Shown in pieces: positions 20,545 through 31,540 of a stretch of 64,000 nt of DNA. The stretch is taken from positions 112,715,072 to 112,779,071 of the forward strand of contig CM076999.1 of assembly GCA_039090855.1 (NCBI GenBank), in the 5' to 3' direction. Source of the DNA: Macrothele yani (taxonomy: Eukaryota; Arthropoda; Arachnida; Araneae; Macrothelidae). Both the position numbers and the translations under genes were made by a program. Within the stretch, counting starts at the first letter, position 1. Every line of letters begins with the position of its first letter. The notes beneath the pieces were generated by a model that worked only from the letters and a program-made list of their open reading frames with translations, ran no database searches and was not told the DNA's origin.

Positions 20545-23500
20545 TAAACCAAAGAGAGGCGTTAAGGTGCTTCAAATCAATCTGCACCACGCACGGGCAG
20601 CAACAACACAGGCCCTGGTGACAGCCACTGAGCAAAAAGCTCATATTCTGCTATTGCAGGAACCATTCGAACAGGGGGAAGAGTGGTGGGCTTCCCTAAC
20701 TCCTACCGGATCTACCACCCTAGGGTGGCAAAGCCCAGGGTGGCCACGGTCGTGAAAGACCCGTCCCTAGCGGTTCTCGAGATAAAATGCTCCGAGAACG
20801 TGGTCGCCCTGGGCGTGGAATGTGGTGATGCAAAATTTTTAATGGTGAACGTATACAGTTCTCCAGCAGGCAATTTGAGAGAAACGCTGAATGAGCTAAT
20901 GGCTCTATTAGGGAATTCCCCAGTCATGAGATAATAATAGCAGGCGACTTCAACGCGAAGAGTCCTCTCTGGGGCAATCAGAACGAGGACGAACGCGGCC
21001 AGCTACTAGTGGACTTTGCCAACGCGGCAGACCTGAGTTTCTTGAACCATCCAGAGAGCACCCCGACCTTCCAAGGGGCGAGGGGCTCCTCTTGGATCGA
21101 CGTGACTCTCGTCAGAGTCTCAAAGCGCAGCCTTGTCCAGGATTGGCAAGTACTGGACGACGAGAGCTGCAGTGACCACCTAGCGCTATCTTTCGTTTTG
21201 GGATCGGAAAAGCCCATCCGACCCAAGCGCAAAAGATTCTTAATGAAGAATCTAGACTGGTGGGCTTTTAAAGCCAAGTTAACTACCTTGTTGGGGGGTA
21301 GGAGGGAAGAAGAGGCCGCAGAAGTGTCGGACCTCAACTCCCTCTTTGAAGAACTTACCAGTCAAATAACAACGCTATGCGAGAGTAGTAGGGGAAATAA
21401 AAGGGGAGCCAAGGACCCCCACCCCTGGTGGTCGGAGAAACTAAAAGCTCTAAGGGCGAGAGCTAGGCGGAGTAGGAAAGCTCTGCAAAGAGCAAAAGCT
21501 ACTCCGCAAGACAGGGAGTGCACAGAAGTGCATAAAAAGGCTCGTTCAGCATACAGGAGAGAACTGAATCTCTCGAAAATCTCCTACTGGAGAAAACTGT
21601 GTGAGTTTCAAACTCCGGCTGACCCTTTCGGGATCCCCTATAAGATCTCGAGGGGATCCATAACCGAACCGCTAAAACTAGCAGCGGTAGAAAGGGCAGA
21701 CGGTAGCCTATCAAAGACTCTTGATAGTACCGTAGAAAGTCTCTTGGATTACCACTTCCAAGGAGACGAGGGAGAAGGGGACTCCCCTCAACAAAAAGAA
21801 ATAAGGGAAGAAAGTCGGATCCCGCCGGACACTGGTGAGGACCCCCTTCACGAGAGACGAAGTGGAGAATGCCCTCTCCAGTCTAAATACGGGCAAAGCA
21901 CCAGGCAAGGATGGGTTCGACCTCAGCATAGTCAGAGAAATCTACTATGCAAATCCCGGGTATTTTGTGGCGCTCCTAAACGAATGCCTCGGGAGGGGAA
22001 TCTTCCCAGACTTGTGGAAAACAGCGGTGCTAGTTCTTTTCAACAAGACCGGAAAGAACAAAAATGACCCCGCAGCCTATAGGCCCATCTGCCTCCTCTC
22101 GGCGTGGAGCAAAGTGCTGGATAAGCTCATAACGAACAGAGCGCTTGGCTTCCTCATGGAGCAGGGAAAGCTAAACAGGAACCAATTTGGTTTCCTTCCG
22201 GGGCGTTGCGCAACGCAGGCAATTCGCAGCCTCCGAGAGAGGGCAGAGAGGAACAAAGCGGAGGGGCTCCATACCTGCTTCATCTCACTAGACGTGAGGG
22301 GGGCATTCAACAGTGTCTGGTGGCCAATGGTTTTAACCAGACTTAAAGAACTTGGCTGTCCAAGGAACCTGTTCAAACTGATCAGCAGCTACCTGTCTGA
22401 TAGAAGAGTCGAGTTCGAAGCGGGGAATGGGCAATCCTCGCGTTCGTACCATAGAGGGTGTCCGCAAGGATCCAACTCCGGGCCGCGCTGGTGGAATATA
22501 GTTGCTGATTCAGCACTGAACCTAGACCTGGGGCCCGCAGTGGAGATTCAAGCCTATGCGGACGATTTCGTTCTCGTGGTCTCCGCCTCAGGGAGACACG
22601 TGATCGAAAGAGAAACACATAGGGCCTTGGATGTGCTAGAAAATTGGAGCAGAGAAAGCAAACTGTGCTTCGCTCCTGAGAAGACCACTCTGCTAGCAAT
22701 AGCTAAGAGAGGAGTAATGAAAACACCACCCCAGTGCAGATTCCAAGGGTGCACTATCAAGGCGGTGCGTGAAATGAAATACTTGGGTGTGGTCCTGGAT
22801 CAGAGTCTATCAGGGCTGCCACACCTGAGGCACCTTAGAACAAGGTGCACGATGATTCTCAATAGATTGAATGGCATGAGGTTAACGGGCAAAACCAAGA
22901 AGGCCATCTATCAGAGAGGAATTGAAAGAATTCTGACGTATGCAAGTGGGGCATGGTGGAATCCCACAGTCAGAATGAAGAAGGGGATAAACCAAATCCA
23001 AAGGTTGGCCCTACTAGGGATAACCGGTTGTTTTCGCACAACGTCAACCCTAGCACTCCAAGTGCTGGCGGGGCGCGAGCCGGCAGACCTAGTAGTGGAA
23101 AGGGAGGCAGCAATGCACTGCCTAAGGTCAGGCGAGGACGCCTACCTTCTCGGTGCGCCGCATCGAGCCTCCGACATGGAGATGGAAAGTGTGGACTGGC
23201 AGATCCACCCTGCCGAGGAAATTTGCCCACCGTGGGACAAGGAGAAACCCACGGGAGTTGGGCATGAGCTGTTCACGGACGGCTCAAAGTTGAAGGGACA
23301 AGTGGGGGCAGGCTTCTGTGCGTTCTCGGACGGGAACGAAGCCACTGCAGGAAGCGTGAAATTATCGCAGAACGCTTCTGTCTTCGAGGCAGAACTGCTG
23401 GCGATAGAGATGGCACTCACCTGGGCACTCCCCAGGCGTAGTGAAGAAAGAATAAAACTCTACTCGGACAGTGAGGCAGCACTGCAGGCTCTGAGTAGAT

Positions 23501-24153
23501 TCAGGGGAAGAAACCCCATCGTCCAGAGGATCAAAACCCTCTTGAGGGCAGAGGGAGATGGGGCAGTTAGTTTCCACTGGGTACGAAGCCATGTCGGAAT
23601 CCTAGGAAACGAAAGGGCAGATCAGCTGGCGAAGGCAGCCACGCTGAAAGAGACGGTCGACGTGCAATGCAGAACGCCGCGAAGGTGTACTCGCGCAGCA
23701 TTAGCACGTCGGACCATGACCGAATGGCAGGTCAGATGGGACACGGGAGAGACAGGGCGGAAGACACACAGAGTGTTTCCGAAAGTCTCGACCAAACGAG
23801 CACAGACAAATAAGTTCCTGAATCAAGTACTCAGTGGCCATGGCATCAGTCCTGAATACCTAGGCAGATTTGCCATCAGGAACTGCACTTGTCCCTGTGG
23901 AAAGAGAACGGCAAGCATAGAACACTGCGTACTTGAATGCAGTGGCTTCGCCGAATGGAGAAACACACTGATCCCAGGTGTGCAAAGAACGCGAAGATTG
24001 GATCTGCTCATCCAATCTTCCGTTAACAGGAGGGGGATAATAGCCTTTGTAGAAAGGCTAACCCTCCAGCAACATACCATCTTCCCCAATCAAACGGGGA
24101 CCGAAACGCAGGAGGTGAACGTGCACACCGAAAGCGAATCGGAAGATGAATGA
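20537..24153 (+). pseudogene. LINE ORF2: endonuclease, reverse transcriptase, RNase H (frameshifted)
   Basis: Starts MDNKPKRGVKVLQINLHHAR (APE-type endonuclease) and shifts frame near 20690, 20930 and 21830, so it is dead as a single protein. Recognisable in order: GDFNAKSPLWGN (about 20943-20978), SDHLALSF (about 21172), RT motifs GKAPGKDGF, YRPICLLSAWSKVLDK, NQFGFLPGRCATQAI, DVRGAFNSVWW, CPQGSNSGPRWW and YADDFVLVV (about 22555-22582), then KYLGVVLD. RNase H motifs are FTDGS (about 23272), EAELLAIEMAL, YSDSEAAL and RSHVGILGNERADQLA. A C-terminal Cys-His motif CTCPCGKRTASIEHCVLEC lies at about 23886-23940. Confidence 0.9.
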
Positions 24154-24906
24154 GGGTAGAAGTCTGTGGGAAAGCAGACGAAGAGACCACCAATGTAAAT
24201 ATTCTGTAAATAAATTTTGCTATCTCTTGATGTTGTAAGTCCTAAGCATGAGGACAGTGTATACATGTGTGTAGGTGTTTGAAAAAGAAAATAAAGGGAA
24301 ATTATTCCCCAAAAAAAGTTCGAGGGCAAGGAATCTTCCAGTCAGCGAAAAAGTAAGAAACGACCTATCCCGCCAGACAGAGCGGGAACCCAGACAAGGT
24401 ATTCTAGGTCGCCTGCCAGCACGTCACCACGGGCTGGTCTCTGGGCCATTGGGGTGGCCAGGGTCCGAACCGCGTCTCAAGGCAGGATAATTGTCGCAAC
24501 ATTTCAAAATAACATCCAAGGTGCTCAACAAGTCCCCGTGGAGCCAAGACAGATTGGCGGAACGGGACAATGAAATCAGTATATTACTCTCATAGAAGTG
24601 GGATCCTTCAGAATAATCATTTTTGCACGCTTCCTTGGGGAAATATCTATTTTTCAATACACGAACGCAACACGTACTCACAGAAAGCAAGAACTAACAT
24701 CCACCTGTCACACACGAAAGATCACAACTGAAGCTGAAGTGCCTATTTCCTATTTAAAGCCAGTCAAACTACATTCTTACTATCAAGTTCTAACAGTCAC
24801 ACCACCTCACAGATGATAAAACCGGCTTACGTGGGTTTCCGACATCAACGGGCGATCACATTACAATTCTGAGAATAAAATAGTTTGTCCCAATTAATTT
24901 CCACGG

Positions 24907-26037
24907 TATAGTATTTATAGGTAAATTCTGTGGAAGAAATTCAATACTGCATTTTTTCCACAAAACTTACCCATAAATACAGTACCATGTTCTACAAATT
25001 TACCTATAAATACATTATTATATTTCTTCCAAAGAATTTACCTATAAATGCATTACTGTATTCCTTCCACAGAATTTACCTATCAATAGAGTATTATATT
25101 TCTTCCACAGAATTTACCTATCAATAGAGTATTATATTTTTTCCACAGAATTTCTCTATAAATAGAACACTGTATTTCTTCCATAGAATTTACCTATACA
25201 TACAGTACTATATTTCGTCCAAAGAATTTACCTATAAATACATTACTGTATTCCTTCCACAGAATTTATTTATCAATAAAGTATTATACTTCTTCCACAG
25301 AATTTACCTATCAATACAGTATTATACTTCTTCCACAGAACGTATCTGTAAATAGTGTACTATATTTCTTCCACAGAATTTACCTATAAATACAGTACTA
25401 TATCTTTTCCAAAGAATTTACCTATAAATACATTACTGTATTCCTTCCACAGAATTTACCTATCAATAGAGTATTATATTTTTTTCACAGAATTTACCTA
25501 CCAATACAGTACTATACTTCTTCCACAGAATTTATCTATAAGTAGAGCACTGTATTCCTTCCAAAGAATTTACCTATAAATACAGTACTATATTGCATCC
25601 ACAGAATTTACATATAAATACACTACTGTGTTCATTTCATAAAATTTACCTACAAATACAGTACTGTATTCCTTCCACAGAATTTACCTATTAATACAGT
25701 ATTATATTTCTTCCACAGAATTTATCTATAAATAGAGTATTGTATTTCTTCCTCAGAATTTACTTATAAATAGGGTACTGTATTTAATCCACAAAATTTA
25801 CCTATAAATACAGTACTATATTTCTTTCAAATAATTTACCTATAAATACATTACTGTATTCCTTCCGCAGAATTTACCTATAAATACATTACTGTATTTA
25901 TTCCGCAGAATTTACTTATCAATACGTAACTGTATTCCTTCCACAGAATTTACTTACAAATACAGTATTATATCTGTTCCTCAGAATTTACCTACAAATA
26001 CAGTACCATATTTCTTCCACAGAATTTACCTATAAAT
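24907..26037. repeat. 38-bp AT-rich satellite (right of Tc1, left of RTE)
   Basis: About 28 degenerate units of roughly 38-40 bp containing ttccacagaatttacctat and aaatacagtactatattt. The first 30 bp (24907-24938) are in the opposite orientation, so a head-to-head junction lies near 24938-24945. Each forward unit holds a pyrimidine tract plus CAG, which resembles a 3' splice acceptor. Confidence 0.9.
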
Positions 26038-29000
26038 CATCATCATCATTGTCAACCATTATCAATCCACTGCTGGACGAAGGTCTCCCCAAGTTTCCTC
26101 CACAACGGTCTGTCTTGTGCCAGTCTCCTCCATGTCACTCCCGCATATTTACGAATTTCATCCACCCATCTCCCATGTGGTCTTTTTCTGGGTCTTTTCC
26201 TGTCCCTTGGAATCCAATCTAAAATTTCGGCTGTCCATCTATGGTCTGTCCTTCTGGCAGTATGTCCAGCCCATTGCCATTTCAGGGATTTAACTCTGAT
26301 CATGATGTCTTCCACTCTCGTCATTTTTCGGATCCACGAGTTCCTCTTCTTATCTCTCCTGGTTATACCAAGCATGCACCTCTCCATGCTCCTTTGAGTT
26401 GTCTGCAGCTTTTGTATGTCTCTTTTAGTTAAGGTCCACGTCTCTGCACCATACGTAAGCACTGGAAGGATGCATTGATCAAACACTTTTCTTTTAAGAC
26501 ATAATGGCATATTGCTCTTGAAAATTATGCTGTTTCTTCCAAAAGCTCTCCAGGCAAGTTTTGTACGCCGATTAATTTCTTCATCAATGTGACCCTCACT
26601 TGATATCTGCTGTCCAAGATAAACATACGTATCTGTTATCTCCAGTTTTTCTCCATCAATCGATAAATCTTCATTTCTTGTAAAAGCATTGAACATCACT
26701 TTTGTCTTCTGAAAGTTCATTTTTAATCCCACTTCTTTACTCTTGTCAGCAAGTTCCTGGATCATACTCTGCAGCTCTGATGGGGTAGTTGCAAAAATGA
26801 CTACGTCATCAGCAAAACGAAGGTGGGTTAGATAATCTCCATTAATCTTTATCCCTTTGTTTTCCCAGTTCAGTGATTGAAAGACATTTTCCAATGTGGC
26901 ATTAAAGAGCTTCGGAGATATGGTGTCACCTTGTCTCACTCCCTTTCCAATTTTTATGTGTGTTGTATTTTCAAACAGCCGAATCTTTGCACTTGCATTT
27001 TCATAGATGTTATTAATAATATTAATGTATGCATCTTCAATACCGCAGGATTTCAGAGCCGTGGTAACTGCTGATGGTTTCACCGAATCAAAGGCTTTTT
27101 CATAATCGATAAAAGCCATGCACAATGGAAGTTCATATTCCCTCGCTCTTTCAATCAGTTCTCTCAGTACGTGGATATGATCTATTGTGCTGTAGCCACT
27201 CCTGAATCCAGCTTGTTCTCTCGGTTGAGCCATGTCCAGTGTTACCTTCAAGCGGTGTGAAAGAACTTTAGTGAAGATTTTATAAACCACTGATAGGAGG
27301 CTGATAGGTCTGTAGTTCCTGAGATCCTCAATGTCACCTTTTTTATGTAGCAGGATCATTGTAGCATTGTTCCAATCCTCAGGAATCTTCCCTTCATTAA
27401 GGCATCGAGTGAAAATTTGGGCGAGTACTGTTTCGATTTCTCCACTTGCTTCTTGTATGATGTCTACAGTAATTCCATCTTTTCCTGGAGCTTTCCCTCG
27501 CTTCATGTTCTTGATTGCATGAGCAACTTCTGCTGGGAGGACTGGAAGAACTCTGGTACCTTTCATGATGTCTGGAGTACATGTATCATCCCTTTCATAT
27601 AATTTGGAGTAGAAATCATTCACTCTTGTCAAAATTTCGCCTCTATTTCTTGTTATAGAACCATCTTCTTTTCTCAGAGCCATAATCTGTTTTCTTCCCT
27701 TACTGAGATGTCCCTTTGCTATCTTAAGGCTTTGGTTGTTTTCAATTGCTTTCCTCACTAGCTCACAGTTGAATTTCTTTACGTCTTCAGTGATACTTTT
27801 TCGTGTTGTCTTGCATAGCTCTATATATTCCACTTTGGAAGTCACATCTACTTTAGTTGTCCTCATCTCTCTTCTTTTTTGCATCAACATTTTGGTTTTT
27901 CCTGATAATTTGTTCACATGCAACTTGTTCTTAGACCCAGCTAATTTTGTTGCTGTTTCCATTAGAGCTTTGGTTACTTTTCTGTTAACTTCCGAAATAT
28001 CCACTTCTTCCGATGTTAGGCCTTCTAAAGCAGAGAATCTGTTCTTCAGTTCCAACTTGAAAGTATTATGGTGTTTTTTAAGGTTGGTTATGTCAATACA
28101 TTTTGTTTGTCTTATGAGCTTGCCACGTTCCAGTTTAGTGTTGAGGTGCATCTTACATCTCACCAATCTATGGTCACTACTTGTGTTGAACTTGTTCAGC
28201 ACACTGCAGTCTTCGATGACGAATTTTTTGTTACACATAATAAAATCAATTTCACTTGTCGTCCCAATTGGATGTCTCCATGTCCATTTCCTGTGTGGCT
28301 TTTTCTTGAAAAAGGAGTTCAAGATGAAAAATCCTTCTGCCTCTGCAAACTCAACGAGAGTATTTCCACGCTGGTTTCTGTTGCCGTGACCGAATTTACC
28401 TACTGAAGTTTCATTCTGTTGCCGTTGCCCTATTTTTGCATTGAAATCTCCCATAATTATCTTCAAGTGCTGCTTACCTTTATTATTTAGATGACGAATT
28501 TCCTCATAAAATTCTTCAATTTCTTCTTCAGGATGACTTGTGGTGGGTGCATAAGTTTGAATAATCTGAGCCTGGTATCTTCTCGATAGTTGGATAACGA
28601 GTCGTGCAGCTCTGTCAGAGGAACTTTCAACTTCTACCACTTTATCCTTCAGTTTCTTGTTTATTATAAATCCAACACCACTAGTTCTGCCAGTATCTGT
28701 CCCACGATAATAGAAGAGATGTCCACTTTTCAGTTCAATGAGATCTTCTCCTTTTCTCCTTACCTCACTTAGCCCGACGATGTCCCACTTGATCCTTTGT
28801 AGTTCCTCTTCCAATTCAAGAAGCCTTGAATCAGAAGATAGGGAGCGTCCGTTATAGGTAGCCAAGGTCAGCATCAAATGGCAGCCTAGTCCGGTCCTCC
28901 GGGGATTCTTAGCACCCTCTGCCTTCATGTCGCACTGGCCGCTGCCTTGGCCAGGTACATTCCAGCTGCCGGAGACTGAGGGCCAAGATTTAAGTTGTAG

Positions 29001-29215
29001 AGTCATTTTGGAGGTGTTTGGCCATAACTCACCACGCTGGCCAAGCGGGTTGGTGAGTGTGGGATAGCATTTCCTCTGATCCCGATGGTATAGTTATACC
29101 GCTATTGGCGGTCGTCAGAGCCCCTTTAGTGGGAACAGGATGCACCACGAGAAGGCGGGGTTGACATTTGTCAAGGAGAGGCTGTGATGTTACGCATCAC
29201 CTGACCTTACATCCC
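26038..29215 (-). mobile_element. full-length RTE-type LINE, intact ORF
   Basis: Bounded by an exact 11-bp target duplication tacctataaat (26027-26037 and 29216-29226) within the satellite. Length 3178 bp: 5' end gggatgtaaggtcaggtgat, 5' UTR about 210 bp, one ORF, and 3' tail gttgacaatgatgatgatg (T-G-A repeats, typical of RTE rather than poly-A). An intact ORF and perfect target duplication indicate recent insertion. Confidence 0.95.
26052..29006 (-). CDS. RTE polyprotein (endonuclease + reverse transcriptase)
   Basis: 984 residues, uninterrupted. Makes the nick at the target site and primes reverse transcription of its own RNA. APE-like endonuclease: TYNGRSL (about 50-56), LSEVRR (79-84), TYAPT (151), GDFNAKIG (186-193), SDHRLV (277). 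Reverse transcriptase: GKAPGKDGI, NYRPISLLSVVYKIFTKVL, EQAGFRSGYSTIDHI, FIDYEKAFDSV, KGVRQGDTISPKLFN, RFADDVVIF (FADD about 731-734), then YVYLGQQIS. The C-terminal about 170 residues are basic (RDRKRPRKRPHGRWVDEIRK) with no RNase H, as in RTE. Databases often label such proteins craniofacial development protein 2-like or jockey-type; that name is misleading. Confidence 0.93.
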   Translation of the reverse strand: MTLQLKSWPSVSGSWNVPGQGSGQCDMKAEGAKNPRRTGLGCHLMLTLATYNGRSLSSDSRLLELEEELQRIKWDIVGLSEVRRKGEDLIELKSGHLFYYRGTDTGRTSGVGFIINKKLKDKVVEVESSSDRAARLVIQLSRRYQAQIIQTYAPTTSHPEEEIEEFYEEIRHLNNKGKQHLKIIMGDFNAKIGQRQQNETSVGKFGHGNRNQRGNTLVEFAEAEGFFILNSFFKKKPHRKWTWRHPIGTTSEIDFIMCNKKFVIEDCSVLNKFNTSSDHRLVRCKMHLNTKLERGKLIRQTKCIDITNLKKHHNTFKLELKNRFSALEGLTSEEVDISEVNRKVTKALMETATKLAGSKNKLHVNKLSGKTKMLMQKRREMRTTKVDVTSKVEYIELCKTTRKSITEDVKKFNCELVRKAIENNQSLKIAKGHLSKGRKQIMALRKEDGSITRNRGEILTRVNDFYSKLYERDDTCTPDIMKGTRVLPVLPAEVAHAIKNMKRGKAPGKDGITVDIIQEASGEIETVLAQIFTRCLNEGKIPEDWNNATMILLHKKGDIEDLRNYRPISLLSVVYKIFTKVLSHRLKVTLDMAQPREQAGFRSGYSTIDHIHVLRELIERAREYELPLCMAFIDYEKAFDSVKPSAVTTALKSCGIEDAYINIINNIYENASAKIRLFENTTHIKIGKGVRQGDTISPKLFNATLENVFQSLNWENKGIKINGDYLTHLRFADDVVIFATTPSELQSMIQELADKSKEVGLKMNFQKTKVMFNAFTRNEDLSIDGEKLEITDTYVYLGQQISSEGHIDEEINRRTKLAWRAFGRNSIIFKSNMPLCLKRKVFDQCILPVLTYGAETWTLTKRDIQKLQTTQRSMERCMLGITRRDKKRNSWIRKMTRVEDIMIRVKSLKWQWAGHTARRTDHRWTAEILDWIPRDRKRPRKRPHGRWVDEIRKYAGVTWRRLAQDRPLWRKLGETFVQQWIDNG

Positions 29216-29226
29216 TACCTATAAAT

Positions 29227-29880
29227 ACAGTACTATATTTCTTCCATAGCATTTCTTCCGCAGAATTTACCTATGAATAGAGTACTGCATTTCTTGCACA
29301 GAATTTAACTATGAATACAGTACTACATTTCTTCCACAGAATTTACGTATAAATACAGTGCTGCATTCCATAGAATTTATCTATAAATACAGTACTGCAT
29401 TTCTTCCACAGAATTTACCTAGAAATACAGTACTATATTTCTTCCATAGAATTTACCTAGAAATACAGTACTATATGTCTTCCACACAATTTACCTAGAA
29501 ATACAGTACTATATGTCTTCCACACAATTTACCTATAAATACAGTACTATATTTCTTCCACACAATTTACCTAAAAATACAGCACTGTATTTCTTCTACA
29601 GAATTTACCTATAAATACAGTACTCTATTCTTCCGCAGAATTTACCTATGAATAGAGTACTGCATTTCTTGCACAGAATTTAACTATGAATACAGTACTA
29701 CACTTCTTGCAGAGAATTTATCTATAAATACAGTACTGCATTTCTTTCGCAGAATTTACCTACAAATATAGTACTACATTTCTTCTGCAGAATTTACCTG
29801 TAAATACAGTACTATATTTCTTCAACAGAATTTACCTATAAATACAATACTATATTTCTTGCACAGAATTTATCCGATGC
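29227..29880 (+). repeat. 38-bp AT-rich satellite, right part
   Basis: About 17 further units, same orientation as 24945-26037 and continuous with it before the RTE inserted. Several adjacent units here are nearly identical (29400-29560), so this end was homogenised more recently. Confidence 0.9.
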
Positions 29881-30034
29881 CATTTATAATGAAGATTATT
29901 TTGGTTTCAGTTTCTTTTTCAACTAAAGCATTTTTTTCCAGTAGGGGCCTAAAGTTAATGTTATTGTGATTTCCCGGTATTTCTGCTTCTAAAAATCCAA
30001 TCTAAAAAATTCTTTTTGCTTCACATAGAGATAG

Positions 30035-30190
30035 ATAACGTTATGTATATAATTTATCTATATATAATCTATATATAAATAGATAATCTATATATAAATA
30101 GATAATCTATATATAAATAGATAATCTATATATAAATAGATAATCTATATATAAATAGATAATCTATATATAAATAGATAACGTTATGTA
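30035..30190. repeat. 19-bp AT tandem repeat
   Basis: About six units of ataatctatatataaatag, bracketed by direct repeats gataacgttatgtatataat at about 30034 and 30175. DNA from 29881 to 30034 and from 30191 to 30635 shows nothing recognisable. Confidence 0.85.
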
Positions 30191-30639
30191 TATAATTTCA
30201 AAATTTTGTAAAGAATGGTTTGGCTACTAGGAGGCCTAAGCGTAAATTTTTGTTTAAGTGTAAATTTTTATAAGGTATCTGAAAATTCAGAATTTTCCGT
30301 TAACACAAAGTAATAAAGTAAAAAACGATTTGGGACATGAAGAATCAACGTTAATAAACTCTGTCGACTTTACCAGGCAGAAATACCAGCTTACATATTA
30401 TATACATATATACAAAATTAATATCACACGTATACATACACACACGTACTTACGGTTCTATAAGCGCAACTTTCCAACAGCGGAGAAGATTTTGAGAGAG
30501 TCTCTGAGTGTAGTAATCTCTCCACCAGGGAGAAGCTCGGGGGGGGGATTAGCCTGTGAACCAGGAGCGACTGTGAGTGCAATCTTTTCAAAGATTCTTC
30601 AGTGCAACTGACCAATACCCAACTTCAGTACGTAGTACA

Positions 30640-30770
30640 TTGCACCTGTCTTTATTTATAAGTCAAACACGACAAACATGCCTCACCAGGACTCGAACCC
30701 GACACTCTCCGACGAATGTGAGAAGACAGCGCTTAGGCCACTACGTCCCCCGGGCTGCCTCAAAGGGCCC
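30640..30770 (-). mobile_element. tRNA-derived SINE head (diverged family-2-like)
   Basis: Minus-strand A-box-like gacgtagtggcctaagcgc and B box gggttcgagtcc, followed by gaggcatg as in the family-2 SINEs, but with a different body. No target duplication found. Confidence 0.6.
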
Positions 30771-30795
30771 CTTTGTGTCCTAGGTGACGAATGAA

Positions 30796-30948
30796 ATAAT
30801 TATTTATTTTTTATTTATTTATTTATTTACTTATTTATTTATTTACTTATTTATTTATTTATTTATTTACTTATTTATTTATTTACTTATTTATTTATTT
30901 ATTTATTTATTTACTTATTTATTTATTTACTTATTTATTTATTTACTA
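30796..30948. repeat. (TTTA)n microsatellite with TTTAC variants
   Basis: About 150 bp of TTTA repeats in which TTTAC interrupts at regular 16-28-bp intervals. Read through in frame it yields a meaningless LIYLFIY protein. Confidence 0.95.
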
Positions 30949-30949
30949 G

Positions 30950-31540
30950 CTGAATTGCCCAGCGTCGCTCGGGAGAATTAGGTGATAATTCACTACCTAA
31001 GTTTTGCACAAATCAAATGAAAACGATAAATTTTTAACGGCATGAACCGTACCTAATACTGTATTTCATTTCTTCATTGAATTTGAATTTTATTCTCTGT
31101 GGAGTTTTTAGATACACAGTATTTTTAGTTTTTCCGTTTGCTTTTTGTTGTTTTTTATATACATATAGCAGGGGTACCCGGTATTTCTCGCGTAAATATC
31201 ACTATTCGTGGAATCACAAAGTTAAGCTGATTAAAGTTCATGAAAGAAAACAAAAAATCCTGTAAATTTTCAGAAAATTTATTTTAATTCATTTAGATTA
31301 CTGAGCCCGGATGGCTGCAAATGCGGAAAATAAAATACAAAAAAATTATTTAGTTAAAGCAGTTTTATGAAGCAAAAAATAAAGGAACAGAAATGGACAT
31401 TCTTACCTCCACTTCCTATGCTGAAGTCTGCAGCAGTTCTTCACTTGAAATCACTTGTCCCAAAAATATCAATTCCTGCACTTATCACAACAAAAAGTAT
31501 TAAATTCGAATTCAAAGAAAAGAATGGAACTTTTTGCGAA
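30950..31540. repeat. unclassified interspersed repeat
   Basis: Begins ctagctgaattgcccagcgt, which looks like the edge of a dispersed repeat. A phrase near 31173, ggtacccggtatttctcgcg, recurs near 42553 as ggtacccggtatttcccacg. No coding capacity recognised. Confidence 0.4.

Larger units (their letters stand above)
18949..24583 (+). mobile_element. R1/I-group non-LTR retrotransposon, about 5.6 kb
   Basis: Two ORFs, a 5' UTR of about 450 bp (18949-19398) and a 3' UTR of about 430 bp (24154-24583). The 12-bp sequence ttactctcatag lies on both sides (18937-18948 and 24584-24595) and is part of the Tc1 transposase reading frame, so it is the target duplication. On the 5' side a 19-bp piece containing it is itself tandemly doubled (18911-18929, 18930-18948). 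RNase H plus three zinc knuckles suggests the I/LOA/R1 group; exact clade uncertain. No poly-A tail. Confidence 0.85.
17963..24620 (-). pseudogene. Tc1-like transposase split by an R1/I-like LINE
   Basis: The N-terminus begins at ATG 24618-24620 (MIILKDPTSMRV), is interrupted by the LINE, and resumes at 18927 with RDIASAVGVGKSSVSRLLTR (HTH). It continues with a GRKRKTTPR linker, a basic stretch, VIFSDETH (first catalytic Asp), an APCHNSK region and SPDLNPIEN (last catalytic residue), ending GGHTSY-stop at 17963. A frameshift and stops lie between about 18260 and 18480, so the gene was also broken by point decay. Confidence 0.85.
17870..24906 (-). mobile_element. Tc1-like transposon hosting a LINE
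   Basis: Terminal inverted repeats ctgtgcaaattaattgggac (from 17870) and, reading inward from the other end, ccgtggaaattaattgggac (from 24906), each bounded by TA (17868-17869, 24907-24908). It sits in the 38-bp satellite. Without the 5.6-kb LINE at 18949-24583 it is about 1.4 kb, normal for Tc1. Confidence 0.9.
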
